From: Mesorhizobium sp. M2D.F.Ca.ET.226.01.1.1
GTDB lineage: Bacteria > Pseudomonadota > Alphaproteobacteria > Rhizobiales > Rhizobiaceae
DNA length: 64,000 bases
Direction: 5' to 3'
NCBI RefSeq assembly: GCF_004022705.2
Contig: NZ_RZOY02000008.1
Span: 288,774 to 352,773, forward strand
A model generated the notes under the pieces. It was not told the origin of the DNA. It worked only from the letters and a program-made list of their open reading frames with translations, and ran no database searches. A program made the position numbers and the translations under genes. The first letter of the stretch is position 1, and every line of letters begins with the position of its first letter. Shown one piece after another: positions 52,433 through 60,892 of this stretch.

Positions 52433-54913
52433 CTACGGCTCCGCGTCGAACACAGGCGTGAATGCCCGGATCGTGCAGGGCGTCGGGTTGACGTGGCGGA
52501 TGCGCACCCTGCCCTGTCCTTCCCAGCTGTCGTCGATCGGCACATCAACATTGCCGGTATAGAGTTTCGCCTTGCCGTCGGGCGCGACGATGGAGGGCAT
52601 ACGCACGGCTTCCCAGCGGCCGCGCATGAAGGACTGCACCTGAAGCCCCGTGGTGTCGGTTTCGAGCAACGACAGGATCAGCTTCGCCACCTTCTTGCGG
52701 CGGCCGATCAGCGAGCCGTCCTGGCCGCCGACATCCAGTTCCAAAGTGTCGGCCTGGGCCTGGAACGGAAGCCCGACCTGCCATTTGGCGGCGGTTGCTC
52801 CGGCGGGCAGGGCCACCTGGCCGGAGGCGACCGTCAATCCGCGAAAGACCTTGCCGTCGGCGAGCACATCGACCGTCTCGCCATTGAGATGGCCGAGGCC
52901 GGAGACGACGTTCACGGGCGCTCCAGAATAGCTCAGCCCGCAATCGACCTGGAAGGCGTCTTCCAGCGCGCCATATTCGAAGGGCGTCTGCATCACCTCG
53001 ATGTAGCGTCTGGTGACGCCGCCGATGGTGCGCCTGACGACCAGCCAGATATCGTCGACGCCGTTCTGGCCGGGCGTGACCACAGCACTTTCCACGGCGG
53101 CCCATTCCAGGCCAGTGGCGGCGCCGCCGAACCGGTGGCGGTGCATGCCGCGCACGTCCTGGCTCGGCTGGTGCGTGTAGCCGCCGAGCTCGCCATCATC
53201 GAGCGGGAACCAAAGGATGGGATCAGGGTCGGTCTGGTAGGCGATCTCGACCACGCCCTTCTTGGGGATATGCTCGGACACCTGGCCGATGTCGTCGGAG
53301 GTGAACTTGTTCGCCTGGACCTGGGTGAGCTCGGCGATCGCCCGGCGCGAGCGCGTCACGTAAAGGAAAGACTGGCCGGCATCGACGGGGCGGATGCGGG
53401 CGCAGCCGAAGGTGCGCGAGCGGCGGTTCTTGAAGGAGGACGGCGTCAGCGCCTCATCGATGCCGGAACCGGACAGCGCCCTGATGCCGCCCGAGGTGCC
53501 GATCAGCAGCGCGCCGTCGGAATCGGCGATCCAGACGATGTCGTTTGCCTGCCCGCCGCCGGCCTGGACGAATTCCAGCGCGTCGTCGTCCTTTTCGCCG
53601 AGGGTGAAATTGTCGAAGTCGCCCGTGGCCGAGGCATAGACGGAAAACCTGCGGCTGAAGGCAAGCCGTTCCTCGAACAGCGAACTGCTCTCGACATATC
53701 TGCCCGGTACGAAGGTGCCGAGCCGCCAGCGCACGATCGGGTTGGTGTTCGGAAGCGCATGGGCATAGAGCACGATCTTGACCACCGTGGCGCTGGCGTA
53801 GTCGGTGATCCTGGCCCAGCGCCAGACGCCGTCGGAACCGAGCAGCCGGATCGCGCGGCCGACATCCGTGGACTGGAACCCGGCGCCGTCGTTGATGCCG
53901 GCGGTGCCGGATGCGGTGAGGTCGAACGGCGTCTGGTCGGAGGCGGCCATGTGCAGGGCAAGCTCGGCCGACCGGCTTGGAGCGGCGTCGGCGCCGCCGC
54001 CGCCGGTGAACGAGAGCTGGTGATACTCATAGGCCGACTTGTTGGTGAATTCGTAGAAGCGCTTCTCGCTGTTCGACCAGCCGATCTCGCCGGTCCTTGA
54101 GTCCAGCGTCGTCCAGTTCACGCCGTCGTTGGAGCCCTGCAACTCCCAGGCGGTGAACTGGTCGGCATTGTTGGCGTTGTTGCTGGGATCGATCGTGTTC
54201 GACGTCGCGATCCAGTACGCATCGACGATACGCCTGACGCCGCCGGCGTTCCTGTAGCGGATAAAGCCGGATGAGCCGCTGTCGACGGTCACGTCCTCGA
54301 TCAGCGACCGGTTGAACATCCTGTAGGCATCGGCCGTGCCGCCCCCGTTCGAGGCGGTCCCCGTAGGCGCGGTGTTCGATGTCATCTTCGGCGTCAGATG
54401 TCCGGTGTCGGAGGGCGTCAGCGTGGTCGCCGTGTCGTTGATCGGATCGTAGGGGCCGTCGAGGAATTCGAAGTCAGCCAGCGTCCACGTCGCGTGCGCG
54501 GCGCGCGTCAGCACCTTGGGCAGGTAGTTGCGATGGGTAATCCACATCTGGTCCGCCGACTGGACATAGGCGAGCTCGAAGAGATCCGCCTCGAGGTATG
54601 GCGAGGCGATCTCCACCGAGCCGACGCGCGCGCCATAGGCATAGACGCGGATATACTGATCGCCGAATTCCAGGCAGTAGGCTTGCTCGGAGGAGAAGAT
54701 GAACGGGATGAGCCTGGTCTTCTTCGCGGACGCCTTGACCTCGCCGACGAAGTAGGTGCCGCCCCGCTTGCGGATGCCGCCATGCGGCAGCGTGAGGAAG
54801 TTCTCGCATTTCGCCAGTGACCCGCGATAGAGGTCGAGCGAAGCGCGCGAATGGAGCCTGGGCGAAATCTCGCCGCGGGTGAAGACGTCCTGAACCGGAT
54901 AGAGCGCTGTCAT
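52433..54913 (-). CDS. phage tail tubular protein B-like (nozzle)
   Basis: This 826-residue protein opens with LYPVQDVFTRGEISPRLHSR and ASLDLYRGSLAKCENFLTLP, then HGGIRKRGGTYFVGEVK. That is the pattern of podoviral tail nozzle/stabilisation proteins equivalent to T7 gp12. A discoidin-like insert appears near residues 210-320 (QFTAWELQGSNDGVNWTTLD). The rest is beta-rich. The start ATG overlaps the stop of the tail tubular A gene by one base (TAATG). Confidence 0.75.
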   Translation of the reverse strand: MTALYPVQDVFTRGEISPRLHSRASLDLYRGSLAKCENFLTLPHGGIRKRGGTYFVGEVKASAKKTRLIPFIFSSEQAYCLEFGDQYIRVYAYGARVGSVEIASPYLEADLFELAYVQSADQMWITHRNYLPKVLTRAAHATWTLADFEFLDGPYDPINDTATTLTPSDTGHLTPKMTSNTAPTGTASNGGGTADAYRMFNRSLIEDVTVDSGSSGFIRYRNAGGVRRIVDAYWIATSNTIDPSNNANNADQFTAWELQGSNDGVNWTTLDSRTGEIGWSNSEKRFYEFTNKSAYEYHQLSFTGGGGADAAPSRSAELALHMAASDQTPFDLTASGTAGINDGAGFQSTDVGRAIRLLGSDGVWRWARITDYASATVVKIVLYAHALPNTNPIVRWRLGTFVPGRYVESSSLFEERLAFSRRFSVYASATGDFDNFTLGEKDDDALEFVQAGGGQANDIVWIADSDGALLIGTSGGIRALSGSGIDEALTPSSFKNRRSRTFGCARIRPVDAGQSFLYVTRSRRAIAELTQVQANKFTSDDIGQVSEHIPKKGVVEIAYQTDPDPILWFPLDDGELGGYTHQPSQDVRGMHRHRFGGAATGLEWAAVESAVVTPGQNGVDDIWLVVRRTIGGVTRRYIEVMQTPFEYGALEDAFQVDCGLSYSGAPVNVVSGLGHLNGETVDVLADGKVFRGLTVASGQVALPAGATAAKWQVGLPFQAQADTLELDVGGQDGSLIGRRKKVAKLILSLLETDTTGLQVQSFMRGRWEAVRMPSIVAPDGKAKLYTGNVDVPIDDSWEGQGRVRIRHVNPTPCTIRAFTPVFDAEP

Positions 54914-55512
54914 TAACGAAGACTCCGGAAATCGCCGCGCTGCGCCGCCCAGGCGCCGGTATAGAGCCGGCCGCCACGCTGGATGGCGTTGGCGCTGAAG
55001 GCGGCGTCGAGCGCGCGGTCATAGGCGGCGCGCGCGATGTCGATCATGCCGGCCTTGTGGGTCAGCGGATGCGCGATCTTGATCGCCAGCGCCGCGACCA
55101 GCACTTCGGTGAACAGCGCGTCCCAGTCGTTGGGGTCGGTGAGATTGGCGAGGTAGCGGATGGTCAGCGGCCCGGCCTGGTCGGAATAGATCAGCCCCGC
55201 CTCCTGGCGCCAGGAGATCGGCTGGCCGTCGGGCTCGCCATTGGCGGTCAGCGGCAGCGGGCGAATGCAGTCGGCCGGCAATTCGTAGACATAGTTCAGC
55301 GTGCAATCGCCGGAGCCGGTATCGGCGCCCGCAACCTGCGCCGAGAGGATGGCGAAAACCCAGGCATGCTTGGCGAGCTCGCCCTCGCGGGTGAGGTCGA
55401 GGTGAAGATTGAGCAGGCGCGCCGCCTTGACGTCCTGGTCGAGGCTGTCGATCGGCGCTTCGTCGAGAACGGCCAGCGCCATGTTGGCGATGTCGAGCGG
55501 GGTGATGGCCAT
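54913..55512 (-). CDS. phage tail tubular protein A-like (adaptor)
   Basis: This 199-residue protein (MAITPLDIANMALAVLDEAP, AARLLNLHLDLTREGELAKH, YELPADCIRPLPLTANGEPD) matches the pattern of podoviral head-tail adaptor/tail tubular A proteins equivalent to T7 gp11. It is upstream of and overlaps the nozzle gene, as in T7-like phages. The frame is open to 55686 but that part is a host palindromic repeat, so the ATG at 55512 is used. Confidence 0.75.
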   Translation of the reverse strand: MAITPLDIANMALAVLDEAPIDSLDQDVKAARLLNLHLDLTREGELAKHAWVFAILSAQVAGADTGSGDCTLNYVYELPADCIRPLPLTANGEPDGQPISWRQEAGLIYSDQAGPLTIRYLANLTDPNDWDALFTEVLVAALAIKIAHPLTHKAGMIDIARAAYDRALDAAFSANAIQRGGRLYTGAWAAQRGDFRSLR

Positions 55513-55579
55513 GGGTCGGTGATCCGTGTGGGGGTGAAGCTTGGACGCGCAAATCGCCAAGAGTGGCGCTCTACGGCGC

Positions 55580-55735
55580 CCCCCTCTGTCCTGCCGGACA
55601 TCTCCCCCACTGGGGGGAGATTGGCAGCGTGGCCGCTGGCGCACTTCCTGCGACGACTTTGACGATTGGCGAAACCGGCGCGACATCTCATCTCCCCCCT
55701 CGTGGGGGAGATGTCCGGCAGGACAGAGGGGGGCG
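55580..55735. repeat. palindromic intergenic repeat, family B, inside the phage operon
   Basis: CCCCCCTCTGTCCTGCCGGA and CATCTCCCCCACTGGGGGGA on the left face the inverted CTCCCCCCTCGTGGGGGAGA and TGTCCGGCAGGACAGAGGGG on the right. The full pair occupies the gap between the major capsid and tail tubular A genes. It is the same host element as at 5784-5967 and 14143-14298. Confidence 0.8.
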
Positions 55736-55759
55736 CGAAGGAACGCTGCCCTAGAAAGA

Positions 55760-55781
55760 GGCGGGGCACTTCTGCCCCGCC
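55760..55781 (-). terminator. terminator after the major capsid gene
   Basis: GGCGGGGCA (55760-55768) and TGCCCCGCC (55773-55781) form a perfect 9-bp stem with a 4-base loop. On the minus strand it is followed by TCTTTCT, 15 bases past the capsid stop codon. It would lower transcription into the tail genes, a common feature after capsid genes. Confidence 0.7.
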
Positions 55782-55796
55782 TTCACAAGTAAGCCG

Positions 55797-56786
55797 TTAC
55801 GCCTCGGTCGTCTTCAGCGCGATGAAGCTCATGTTCTTCACGCTTGAGGCCGTGCGGTCCCAGTTCACCGCCAGCGCGAGCTCGGCGTCGGTGGCGAACT
55901 CGCCGACGGTCGAGGCGTCGAGGAAGCGCGTGCCGGGAACATGCGCGACGAAATGCCGACGGCCGACCATTTCGGTGACGCCGCCGCCATGGCCCTGGCG
56001 CGGCTTGCGGTCGAACTCCAGCGGGCCGCCTTCGGAATTGACCGGCAGCTCGTTCCACAGGATCGCCTTGTCCTTGAACATGAAGGCCGTGTAGACGCCC
56101 GCCGCCTGCGGGATGTCGTCGTCGACCACGCAGCGCAGCCCCATGTAATAGGGGATCAGCGGCCCGCCCTGCTCCGAGGACGGCACATAGTCGATGAGGT
56201 CGGCGAGCTTCAGCGCCTTCATCTGCTTGGAATGCATCCAGATGGTACGGAACTTGTCCGCGCGATCACCCATGAGGTAGGCCGCCTCGATGATGTCGGT
56301 GTCGACGATCGAGGCGCCGGTGGTGCGCACCAGGTCGCCGCCGTCATTGGCGACATTGTCGGCCAGCACGCCCTTGAGGATGCCGAGCAGGGTCAGCTTG
56401 TTGGCGCGCTGCCAGTATTCGGTCTGGCGGCGCACGATCAGCTTCTGCGGGTCGTCACCGGCCAGGATCGCGGTGAGATCCGGAACGCCCCAGGCCTGGG
56501 CCCGCACATTGCGGGCGGCGACCTCGCGGCGCGAGCCGATCTTCTTCATCTCGATCGAGTCGGCCGGATCGTCATTGACCGGCTCGGACGGATCGTTGCC
56601 GAGATCCTTCCAGCCGGGCATGTCGACGGAGCGGCCGCCCATCGACAGTTTCGAGGAAATCGCCGGATCGGAAAACAGGATGCCGGCCTGAAAAATTTCG
56701 AGGGACTGGACATGCTCCTCGAACGAGTACTGGGCATAGACGGACGGAACGATCGCGTCCGCGATGCGGGTATAGGCGTCTGCCAT
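55797..56786 (-). CDS. phage major capsid protein
   Basis: This 329-residue protein (DAIVPSVYAQYSFEEHVQSL, AISSKLSMGGRSVDMPGWKD, QTEYWQRANKLTLLGILKGV, FRTIWMHSKQMKALKLADLI, LIPYYMGLRCVVDDDIPQAA) has the features of HK97-fold coat proteins of podoviruses and related phages. It is flanked by a scaffold-like gene upstream and tail tubular genes downstream, the expected order. Start ATG at 56786. A terminator follows. Confidence 0.82.
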   Translation of the reverse strand: MADAYTRIADAIVPSVYAQYSFEEHVQSLEIFQAGILFSDPAISSKLSMGGRSVDMPGWKDLGNDPSEPVNDDPADSIEMKKIGSRREVAARNVRAQAWGVPDLTAILAGDDPQKLIVRRQTEYWQRANKLTLLGILKGVLADNVANDGGDLVRTTGASIVDTDIIEAAYLMGDRADKFRTIWMHSKQMKALKLADLIDYVPSSEQGGPLIPYYMGLRCVVDDDIPQAAGVYTAFMFKDKAILWNELPVNSEGGPLEFDRKPRQGHGGGVTEMVGRRHFVAHVPGTRFLDASTVGEFATDAELALAVNWDRTASSVKNMSFIALKTTEA

Positions 56787-56825
56787 TTGGTCTTTCCTTT
56801 GAGGTTGGTGAGATGGGGCCGGCGG

Positions 56826-57731
56826 CTAGAGCGGGTTGTTGGGCATCCAGAGATCCGGGTTTTCGCCCGCATCCCTGGCGAGCCGCCGGGCGCGTTGGGG
56901 GTCGGCTTTGACAAGGGCGGAAATGGCCGAGATGTTGCGCTCGCCGGCGGCGTTGCGGCGGAAGGGGTTTTGGCCCCTGGGCGCTCCGTCGGCGTCGATC
57001 GTGTCTTCGCGGAACATCGCCTCGCCGATCGCATGGAAGGCGCGGGCGATCTGCGGATCGGTCAGCGCGCCATCGGGCAGAAGGATGCCCTTCTGCTTGT
57101 AGGCGTCGACCAGGCCGAGCTTCTTCATCGCCCGGTTGGCGACCTCGAGCTTCTGGCGAAAGCCATCGCTGTCGGTCGGCCCCCAGTCGCGCACCAGCTC
57201 GTCATGCGTGGCCTCGACCGAGCGCGACAGCGCCGCCTGCTGCTGCGCAGCCTGCTCGGCCATGTAGCCCACAAAGCGGTCGTGATAGGCCTGCGCGATC
57301 TTCGGGCTGGCGCCCGCTTCGACCGCCCAGGCTTTCGAGGCATTGGCGAGCTCGTCCGAATAGGCGAAGTTTTCCGGCAGGTTGTCGGGCCGCCGGTACT
57401 CGACCTTTTCGGCCGAAGTCAGCGGACGCATCGCCTCCGGCAATCTGGAATGGAACCTGTCCCATTCCTCCTTCGGCGCGTCTTTTGACGGAACGCGCAG
57501 GCTTTCGCCCTGCTGGCGCTCCAGTTCCGCATAGGATGTGAAAACCCGGTCGAGGCTTTCGGCCTTGGTCCAGCCCTTGGCTTCAGCGAGCTTGCGGTTG
57601 CCTTCGGAAAGACCGTCAAACCAACTTCTGCCGGCCGCCGGGGCGGACCCGTTGTCCCCGGAAGCCGGAGGCGTCGCCAGGTTGCCCGCCGGCCGCGAAG
57701 CCACGGACCCGGCCTCTGCCAGATCTGTCAT
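56826..57731 (-). CDS. phage capsid assembly scaffolding protein
   Basis: This 301-residue protein is helical and charged, with KAESLDRVFTSYAELERQQG, then LPENFAYSDELANASKAWAV and YHDRFVGYMAEQAAQQQAAL. The pattern YxxLExxxG...VP resembles scaffolding proteins that sit just upstream of the coat gene. AAGGAAC precedes ATG 57731; the frame open to 57866 runs into a family A repeat. The N-terminus is Ala/Gly/Ser-rich and the C-terminus ends in DLWMPNNPL. Confidence 0.75.
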   Translation of the reverse strand: MTDLAEAGSVASRPAGNLATPPASGDNGSAPAAGRSWFDGLSEGNRKLAEAKGWTKAESLDRVFTSYAELERQQGESLRVPSKDAPKEEWDRFHSRLPEAMRPLTSAEKVEYRRPDNLPENFAYSDELANASKAWAVEAGASPKIAQAYHDRFVGYMAEQAAQQQAALSRSVEATHDELVRDWGPTDSDGFRQKLEVANRAMKKLGLVDAYKQKGILLPDGALTDPQIARAFHAIGEAMFREDTIDADGAPRGQNPFRRNAAGERNISAISALVKADPQRARRLARDAGENPDLWMPNNPL

Positions 57732-57752
57732 GAGATGTGTTCCTTTCTTCTC

Positions 57753-57917
57753 CTTCTCCCCCTGTGGGAGAAGGTGGATCGGCGCGCAGCGCCGAGACGG
57801 ATGAGGGGTGTTGGAAGGAATGAGAGGTTGGTGATTTGGATCGAAGTATGCGCCAAGCTGGAGCACCCCTCATCCGACCGAGCTTCGCTCGGCCACCTTC
57901 TCCCACAAGGGTAGAAG
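57753..57917. repeat. palindromic intergenic repeat, family A, inside the phage operon
   Basis: CTTCTCCCCCTGTGGGAGAA with GCCGAGACGGATGAGGGGTG on the left faces CACCCCTCATCCGACCGAGC and CCACCTTCTCCCACAAGGGT on the right. This is the same paired host element as at 1103-1251. Here it separates the scaffold gene from the upstream structural gene. Confidence 0.8.
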
Positions 57918-57932
57918 GGAGAGCGTCAGCGC

Positions 57933-58505
57933 CTACGCGTTATCGCCCCAGTTCTCCCACAGCAGCGTGATCGTGCCGGTCACCGCGATCGTGCCATCGG
58001 CGTCGATATCCGTGCCGGTGGCGAAGGCCAGGTTAAGATAGAGGTCGACCGGCGTCGCCGTGCCGTCGAGCGTCAAGGCGGCGGCAATGTCGGCGGTGGA
58101 GGCGGAAGACAGCGCGGCGCCCGTGCCGTCCAGCGTGCGGGCGGTGGAGGCCAGCACATTGACCATGGTGCCGGCGAGCGTGGCGCTCGACGCCGCGGCG
58201 GAGCCCAGCGACCAGGTGAGCGCGGCGTTGTCGTTGATGGTGGAAGCGCGCGTGGTCAGCACCGCGAACTGCAGCCTGGCCGTTCCGCCCTTGATGCGCA
58301 CCTTGCCGTCGGTGAAATCGAAAATCTTCTGGCTCGCATAGGCGAGCGCATCGGTTACCGGCACCTGCATGCCGGCGAAGGTGAAGACGGTGCGGTAGGA
58401 ACCGCCCTGCCCGCTGGTCACGGCCTTGAGGCCGAGCTTGGGCGGCGCAAGGCCGGCCTCGCGGGCAGCGGCGCGGGCAAGGGTCCGGGGAAGTCCTCGG
58501 GTCAT
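57933..58505 (-). CDS. phage structural or decoration protein
   Basis: This 190-residue protein (KLGLKAVTSGQGGSYRTVFT, FAGMQVPVTDALAYASQKIF, ARLQFAVLTTRASTINDNAA, LTLDGTATPVDLYLNLAFAT, GTDIDADGTIAVTGTITLLW) is beta-rich with regular Thr/Ala-Gly strands, like head decoration or fibre-type proteins. It is the first phage gene in the minus-strand block. GGAG is 7 bases before the ATG at 58505. I cannot name the exact family. Confidence 0.6.
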   Translation of the reverse strand: MTRGLPRTLARAAAREAGLAPPKLGLKAVTSGQGGSYRTVFTFAGMQVPVTDALAYASQKIFDFTDGKVRIKGGTARLQFAVLTTRASTINDNAALTWSLGSAAASSATLAGTMVNVLASTARTLDGTGAALSSASTADIAAALTLDGTATPVDLYLNLAFATGTDIDADGTIAVTGTITLLWENWGDNA

Positions 58506-58865
58506 GTCGTTTCTCCATTCCTGGGGGGAATTTTCTGGGGGTGAGGCGTGGTTCGCGTGGCGGAGGAAGGCCAATTGGACTCCGGACAACGACCGCCCGC
58601 GGCGGCGGCGGAAGTCCTGGCGCTGATCGGCCTGCTGCATGCAGGTTATCGACGCGGTCCTAGGCATCTTCGCCGGCTGATTCCGCCAGCGGGGCTAAAC
58701 CATTGTTCGCGTGGTCTTTCCGGTTTGGAAACCATGGCGTTCAACCGCCGCGAAACCGTGATTCACTTCGTGAGCCGCTCCGCCGCCGTTCCGCCGTAAT
58801 GCGACCGCAGTTCAGCTTCGTTCGCCCCCGTCGTCAGTCCCTGGGGCTTCAGAGGAGTTCTAGTG
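58506..58865. other. 360-bp gap between the phage block and a lipoprotein gene
   Basis: No gene is supported. An ORF at 58548-58799 has no convincing start signal and no family resemblance. Portal and terminase genes, which would normally come next in a T7-like order, are absent. The region should hold divergent promoters for the phage structural operon and the lipoprotein gene. Confidence 0.4.
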
Positions 58866-59183
58866 ATGATCATCAAGAAGGCCATTCTGGCCGTGCTCAT
58901 GACCGCGGCCCTTGCCGGCTGCGAGACGCAGACCGAAGGCCAGCAGCGGGCCACCACCGGCGCGCTGATCGGCGGCGCCGGCGGCGCGCTGGTCGGCCAG
59001 GCGATCGGCGGCAACACCAAGAGCACGGTGATCGGTGCCGCGAGCGGCGCGCTGCTCGGCGCCGTCGTCGGGTCGGCCACCACGCCGCAGCGCCGCGGGC
59101 AGCAGCTCTGCCGTTACCAGGATCGATATGGCCGCATCTACACCGCGCCCTGCGACGACCGGTATTACAACGGCGATTATTGA
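58866..59183 (+). CDS. glycine-zipper 2TM lipoprotein
   Basis: This 105-residue protein has a lipoprotein signal (IIKKAILAVLMTAALAGC, lipobox Cys19). A Gly-zipper domain follows (ATTGALIGGAGGALVGQAIG, STVIGAASGALLGAVVGSAT), then a Tyr/Cys tail (GQQLCRYQDRYGRIYTAPCD). This is the Rickettsia 17-kDa antigen-like/YMGG class of outer-membrane lipoproteins, common in rhizobia. GAGGAG precedes the ATG at 58866. It is on the strand opposite to the phage and looks like a host gene. Confidence 0.85.
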   Translation: MIIKKAILAVLMTAALAGCETQTEGQQRATTGALIGGAGGALVGQAIGGNTKSTVIGAASGALLGAVVGSATTPQRRGQQLCRYQDRYGRIYTAPCDDRYYNGDY

Positions 59184-59199
59184 TCGTATCGGCTTTGCC

Positions 59200-59253
59200 T
59201 TCTCCCCGTTTCACGGGGAGAAGGTGCCCGCAGGGGCAGATGAGGGGCAGCGC
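59200..59253. repeat. palindromic repeat related to family A
   Basis: CCTTCTCCCCGTTTCACGGG with GGAGAAGG is a perfect-armed hairpin, followed by GGGGCAGATGAGGGGCAG. It is a single-copy variant of family A, placed after the glycine-zipper gene, where it may also act as a terminator. The rest of the gap to 59407 shows nothing further. Confidence 0.65.
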
Positions 59254-59407
59254 CAGGGTTTGAAACGCTGGCGCTGTCGAGCGCTCAATCCGTAGCCCAT
59301 CTATGGGCGCATCTAGAATGAGCGCACCGGGAATGGTGCCCCTAAATCTTGTCGACGCCTGCGGCTGATAAATCAGCTTGGTGAGGACATCGGAAGCCTC
59401 ATGCCGC

Positions 59408-59599
59408 CTACTCTTCCGCTCGCGCCGCCTTACGCAAATCCCCGATAGTTCGATTCCAAAAGCGCACCAGTTCAAAATGCTCTTACCTGGTCACCCAGAT
59501 CTTGTTATCCAGACTGACTGGATCACCTCCAACGATGACAGGTGTAATCTCAAACAATTCCATACCTTTGGGGCGCGAATATCCATTTTGATCGCTCAT
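59408..59599 (-). pseudogene. small gene with an in-frame stop, in the immunity cluster
   Basis: ATG at 59597-59599, 2 bases after the SUKH gene stop, opens GYSRPKGMELFEITPVIVGG and DPVSLDNKIWVTR. It then meets a TAA at 59483-59485 (codon 39). The same frame continues with EHFELVRFWNRTIGDLRKAA and RAEE to a TAG at 59408-59410. The uninterrupted product would be 63 residues. A single change from CAA or GAA would explain the stop. The family is unknown; its place in the operon suggests an immunity accessory. Confidence 0.5.
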
Positions 59600-59601
59600 A
59601 T

Positions 59602-60039
59602 TCATTCCGCCAACCAAGAAAATAGATCGGCAAGGTCACGCGCTATTGTCTCAGCGGATTCCCGATCCATACCTATGAATGGGACACGTACGATTGGCAT
59701 GGCTGGATCTTCAGTGTCAAAGCCATAGCCTTCACCTCCGCCGCTCGAGGCGAACAAGAGGATGCCTGGCGCATATTTTTCGACTTCATATTCTCGGTTG
59801 AAATCGGCCAATTCTTCAGCCTTAAAGAAAACAATGTAGTTATCGTGAACAAAACCTTCGCCCCCATTATGCTCTTTGAGGAAGTCGGTGTAGTCTCTAG
59901 GTAGCTCGATTCCCAAGCGTGCAGACAGTCCATCGACGATTGCGGAATCAGCAGGCGCGTCCAACCGTCCCTCGGTTAAGATATATCTCACTGCTATCCT
60001 CACTAAATCGAAACTGACCCCAGCCAAGTTGGCCGACAT
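59602..60039 (-). CDS. SMI1/KNR4 (SUKH) family immunity protein
   Basis: This protein of up to 145 residues has the SUKH pattern: LSARLGIELPRDYTDFLKEH then NGGEGFV, YIVFFKAEELADFNREYEVE, GILLFASSGGGEGYGFDTED, and PIVRVPFIGMDRESAETIAR. SUKH proteins are the commonest immunity proteins of polymorphic toxin systems. A GTG at 59991 preceded by GAGG may be the true start (129 residues). It lies downstream of the HNH-tailed ejection protein and the DUF1851 gene, in the same direction. Confidence 0.8.
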   Translation of the reverse strand: MSANLAGVSFDLVRIAVRYILTEGRLDAPADSAIVDGLSARLGIELPRDYTDFLKEHNGGEGFVHDNYIVFFKAEELADFNREYEVEKYAPGILLFASSGGGEGYGFDTEDPAMPIVRVPFIGMDRESAETIARDLADLFSWLAE

Positions 60040-60046
60040 CGCTCAA

Positions 60047-60260
60047 TGAAGCTCCGGTAAAATCCTCTCATCGAGGAATTTGAGACGGCCAGCCAGCATT
60101 TCCGCATTGGCGGGAGTTGCATCGACGTTGACCGATCACGTATGTCCATCCATGTCGTGAGAGGGGTGACCGCAAACATCAATGGCCTACCTCCAACGAA
60201 GGCGGCCGCGTACTTCCAAGCGCCCCAAACTACATCGCTGGATCGAACTACAGAGTAAAC
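60047..60260 (-). pseudogene. frameshifted gene remnant in the immunity cluster
   Basis: From about 60260 one frame reads VVWGAWKYAAAFVGGRPLMF then AVTPLTTWMDIRD. Past about 60125 the plausible sequence is in another frame: VNVDATPANAEMLAGRLKFL then DERILPELH, ending in a TGA at 60047-60049. Together they give a coherent 70-residue protein fragment broken by one indel. It lies between the DUF1851 and SUKH genes. I cannot name the family; I interpret it as a former immunity gene. Confidence 0.4.
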
Positions 60261-60271
60261 TCGTCGGCGTC

Positions 60272-60892
60272 TCAGCCACCCTTGAGGTTCACGGGCGTGC
60301 CCGGCGGCAGACCTTTTACCTTGGCTATGACCTGCCCCATGATGTGCCAGTACACTTCCAGGTCCGTTATTTCCATGTTGGAAATGTCGTCTTCGCCGCC
60401 GAGGAAAAGCGGCTTTTTGTAGCCGACGCATTGGTCATAGGCTGGCTGTGCCCCGCCACTCGGCAACCAGTCCTCTGCATATATGTTCGCAGCCAACGCT
60501 GCATCGGGATTCTCAATCACCAGTGCTTCATGGAAAGTCTCGATGTTGGCTGGTATTTCGAGAGCCTTGGCGGTACCCGGCTCGAACAGGACGACACCAG
60601 GCTGACCCTGCTCCAGCCTCTGATTGTCGATCGCGAACGCTGAGCCTTGCCAGTCGTAACCAAAGCAAGCGACCCGCCCATTGGTCTCCGGAAATCCCAA
60701 GTTTATCCTGGCGTTCCAGACCGGAATATCCTGCCCACGGATGATGCGGTACAGGCCTTGCTTGAAAGAGCTCCCTCCGAAATCGCGCAAGAGCTCGTTC
60801 AAGCTGGCGATCCCGGTGGCTGGGCTGGCCATTCCTGGATCCTCAGCTACCCTGCTATCGATTGCGAAGCTCTGTCGGAATTTTTCGAACAC
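60272..60892 (-). CDS. DUF1851 / Tdi1-like immunity protein with GAD-like N-terminus
   Basis: This 206-residue protein has an N-terminal region like the GAD-related domain (FGGSSFKQGLYRIIRGQDIP, GRVACFGYDWQGSAFAIDNQ). Its C-terminal half, WLPSGGAQPAYDQCVGYKKP then LFLGGEDDISNMEITDLEVY and WHIMGQVIAK, is the DUF1851 pattern of the T6SS immunity protein Tdi1. It starts with a GTG at 60890-60892 sharing one base with the TAG of the copy B gene, so toxin and immunity are translationally coupled. It probably protects against the HNH-like tail of copy B. Confidence 0.75.
   Translation of the reverse strand: MFEKFRQSFAIDSRVAEDPGMASPATGIASLNELLRDFGGSSFKQGLYRIIRGQDIPVWNARINLGFPETNGRVACFGYDWQGSAFAIDNQRLEQGQPGVVLFEPGTAKALEIPANIETFHEALVIENPDAALAANIYAEDWLPSGGAQPAYDQCVGYKKPLFLGGEDDISNMEITDLEVYWHIMGQVIAKVKGLPPGTPVNLKGG

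Noticed and set aside
58548..58799. 83-codon ORF between phage block and lipoprotein gene
   Set aside because: No start signal and no family likeness. It overlaps the expected divergent promoter zone.
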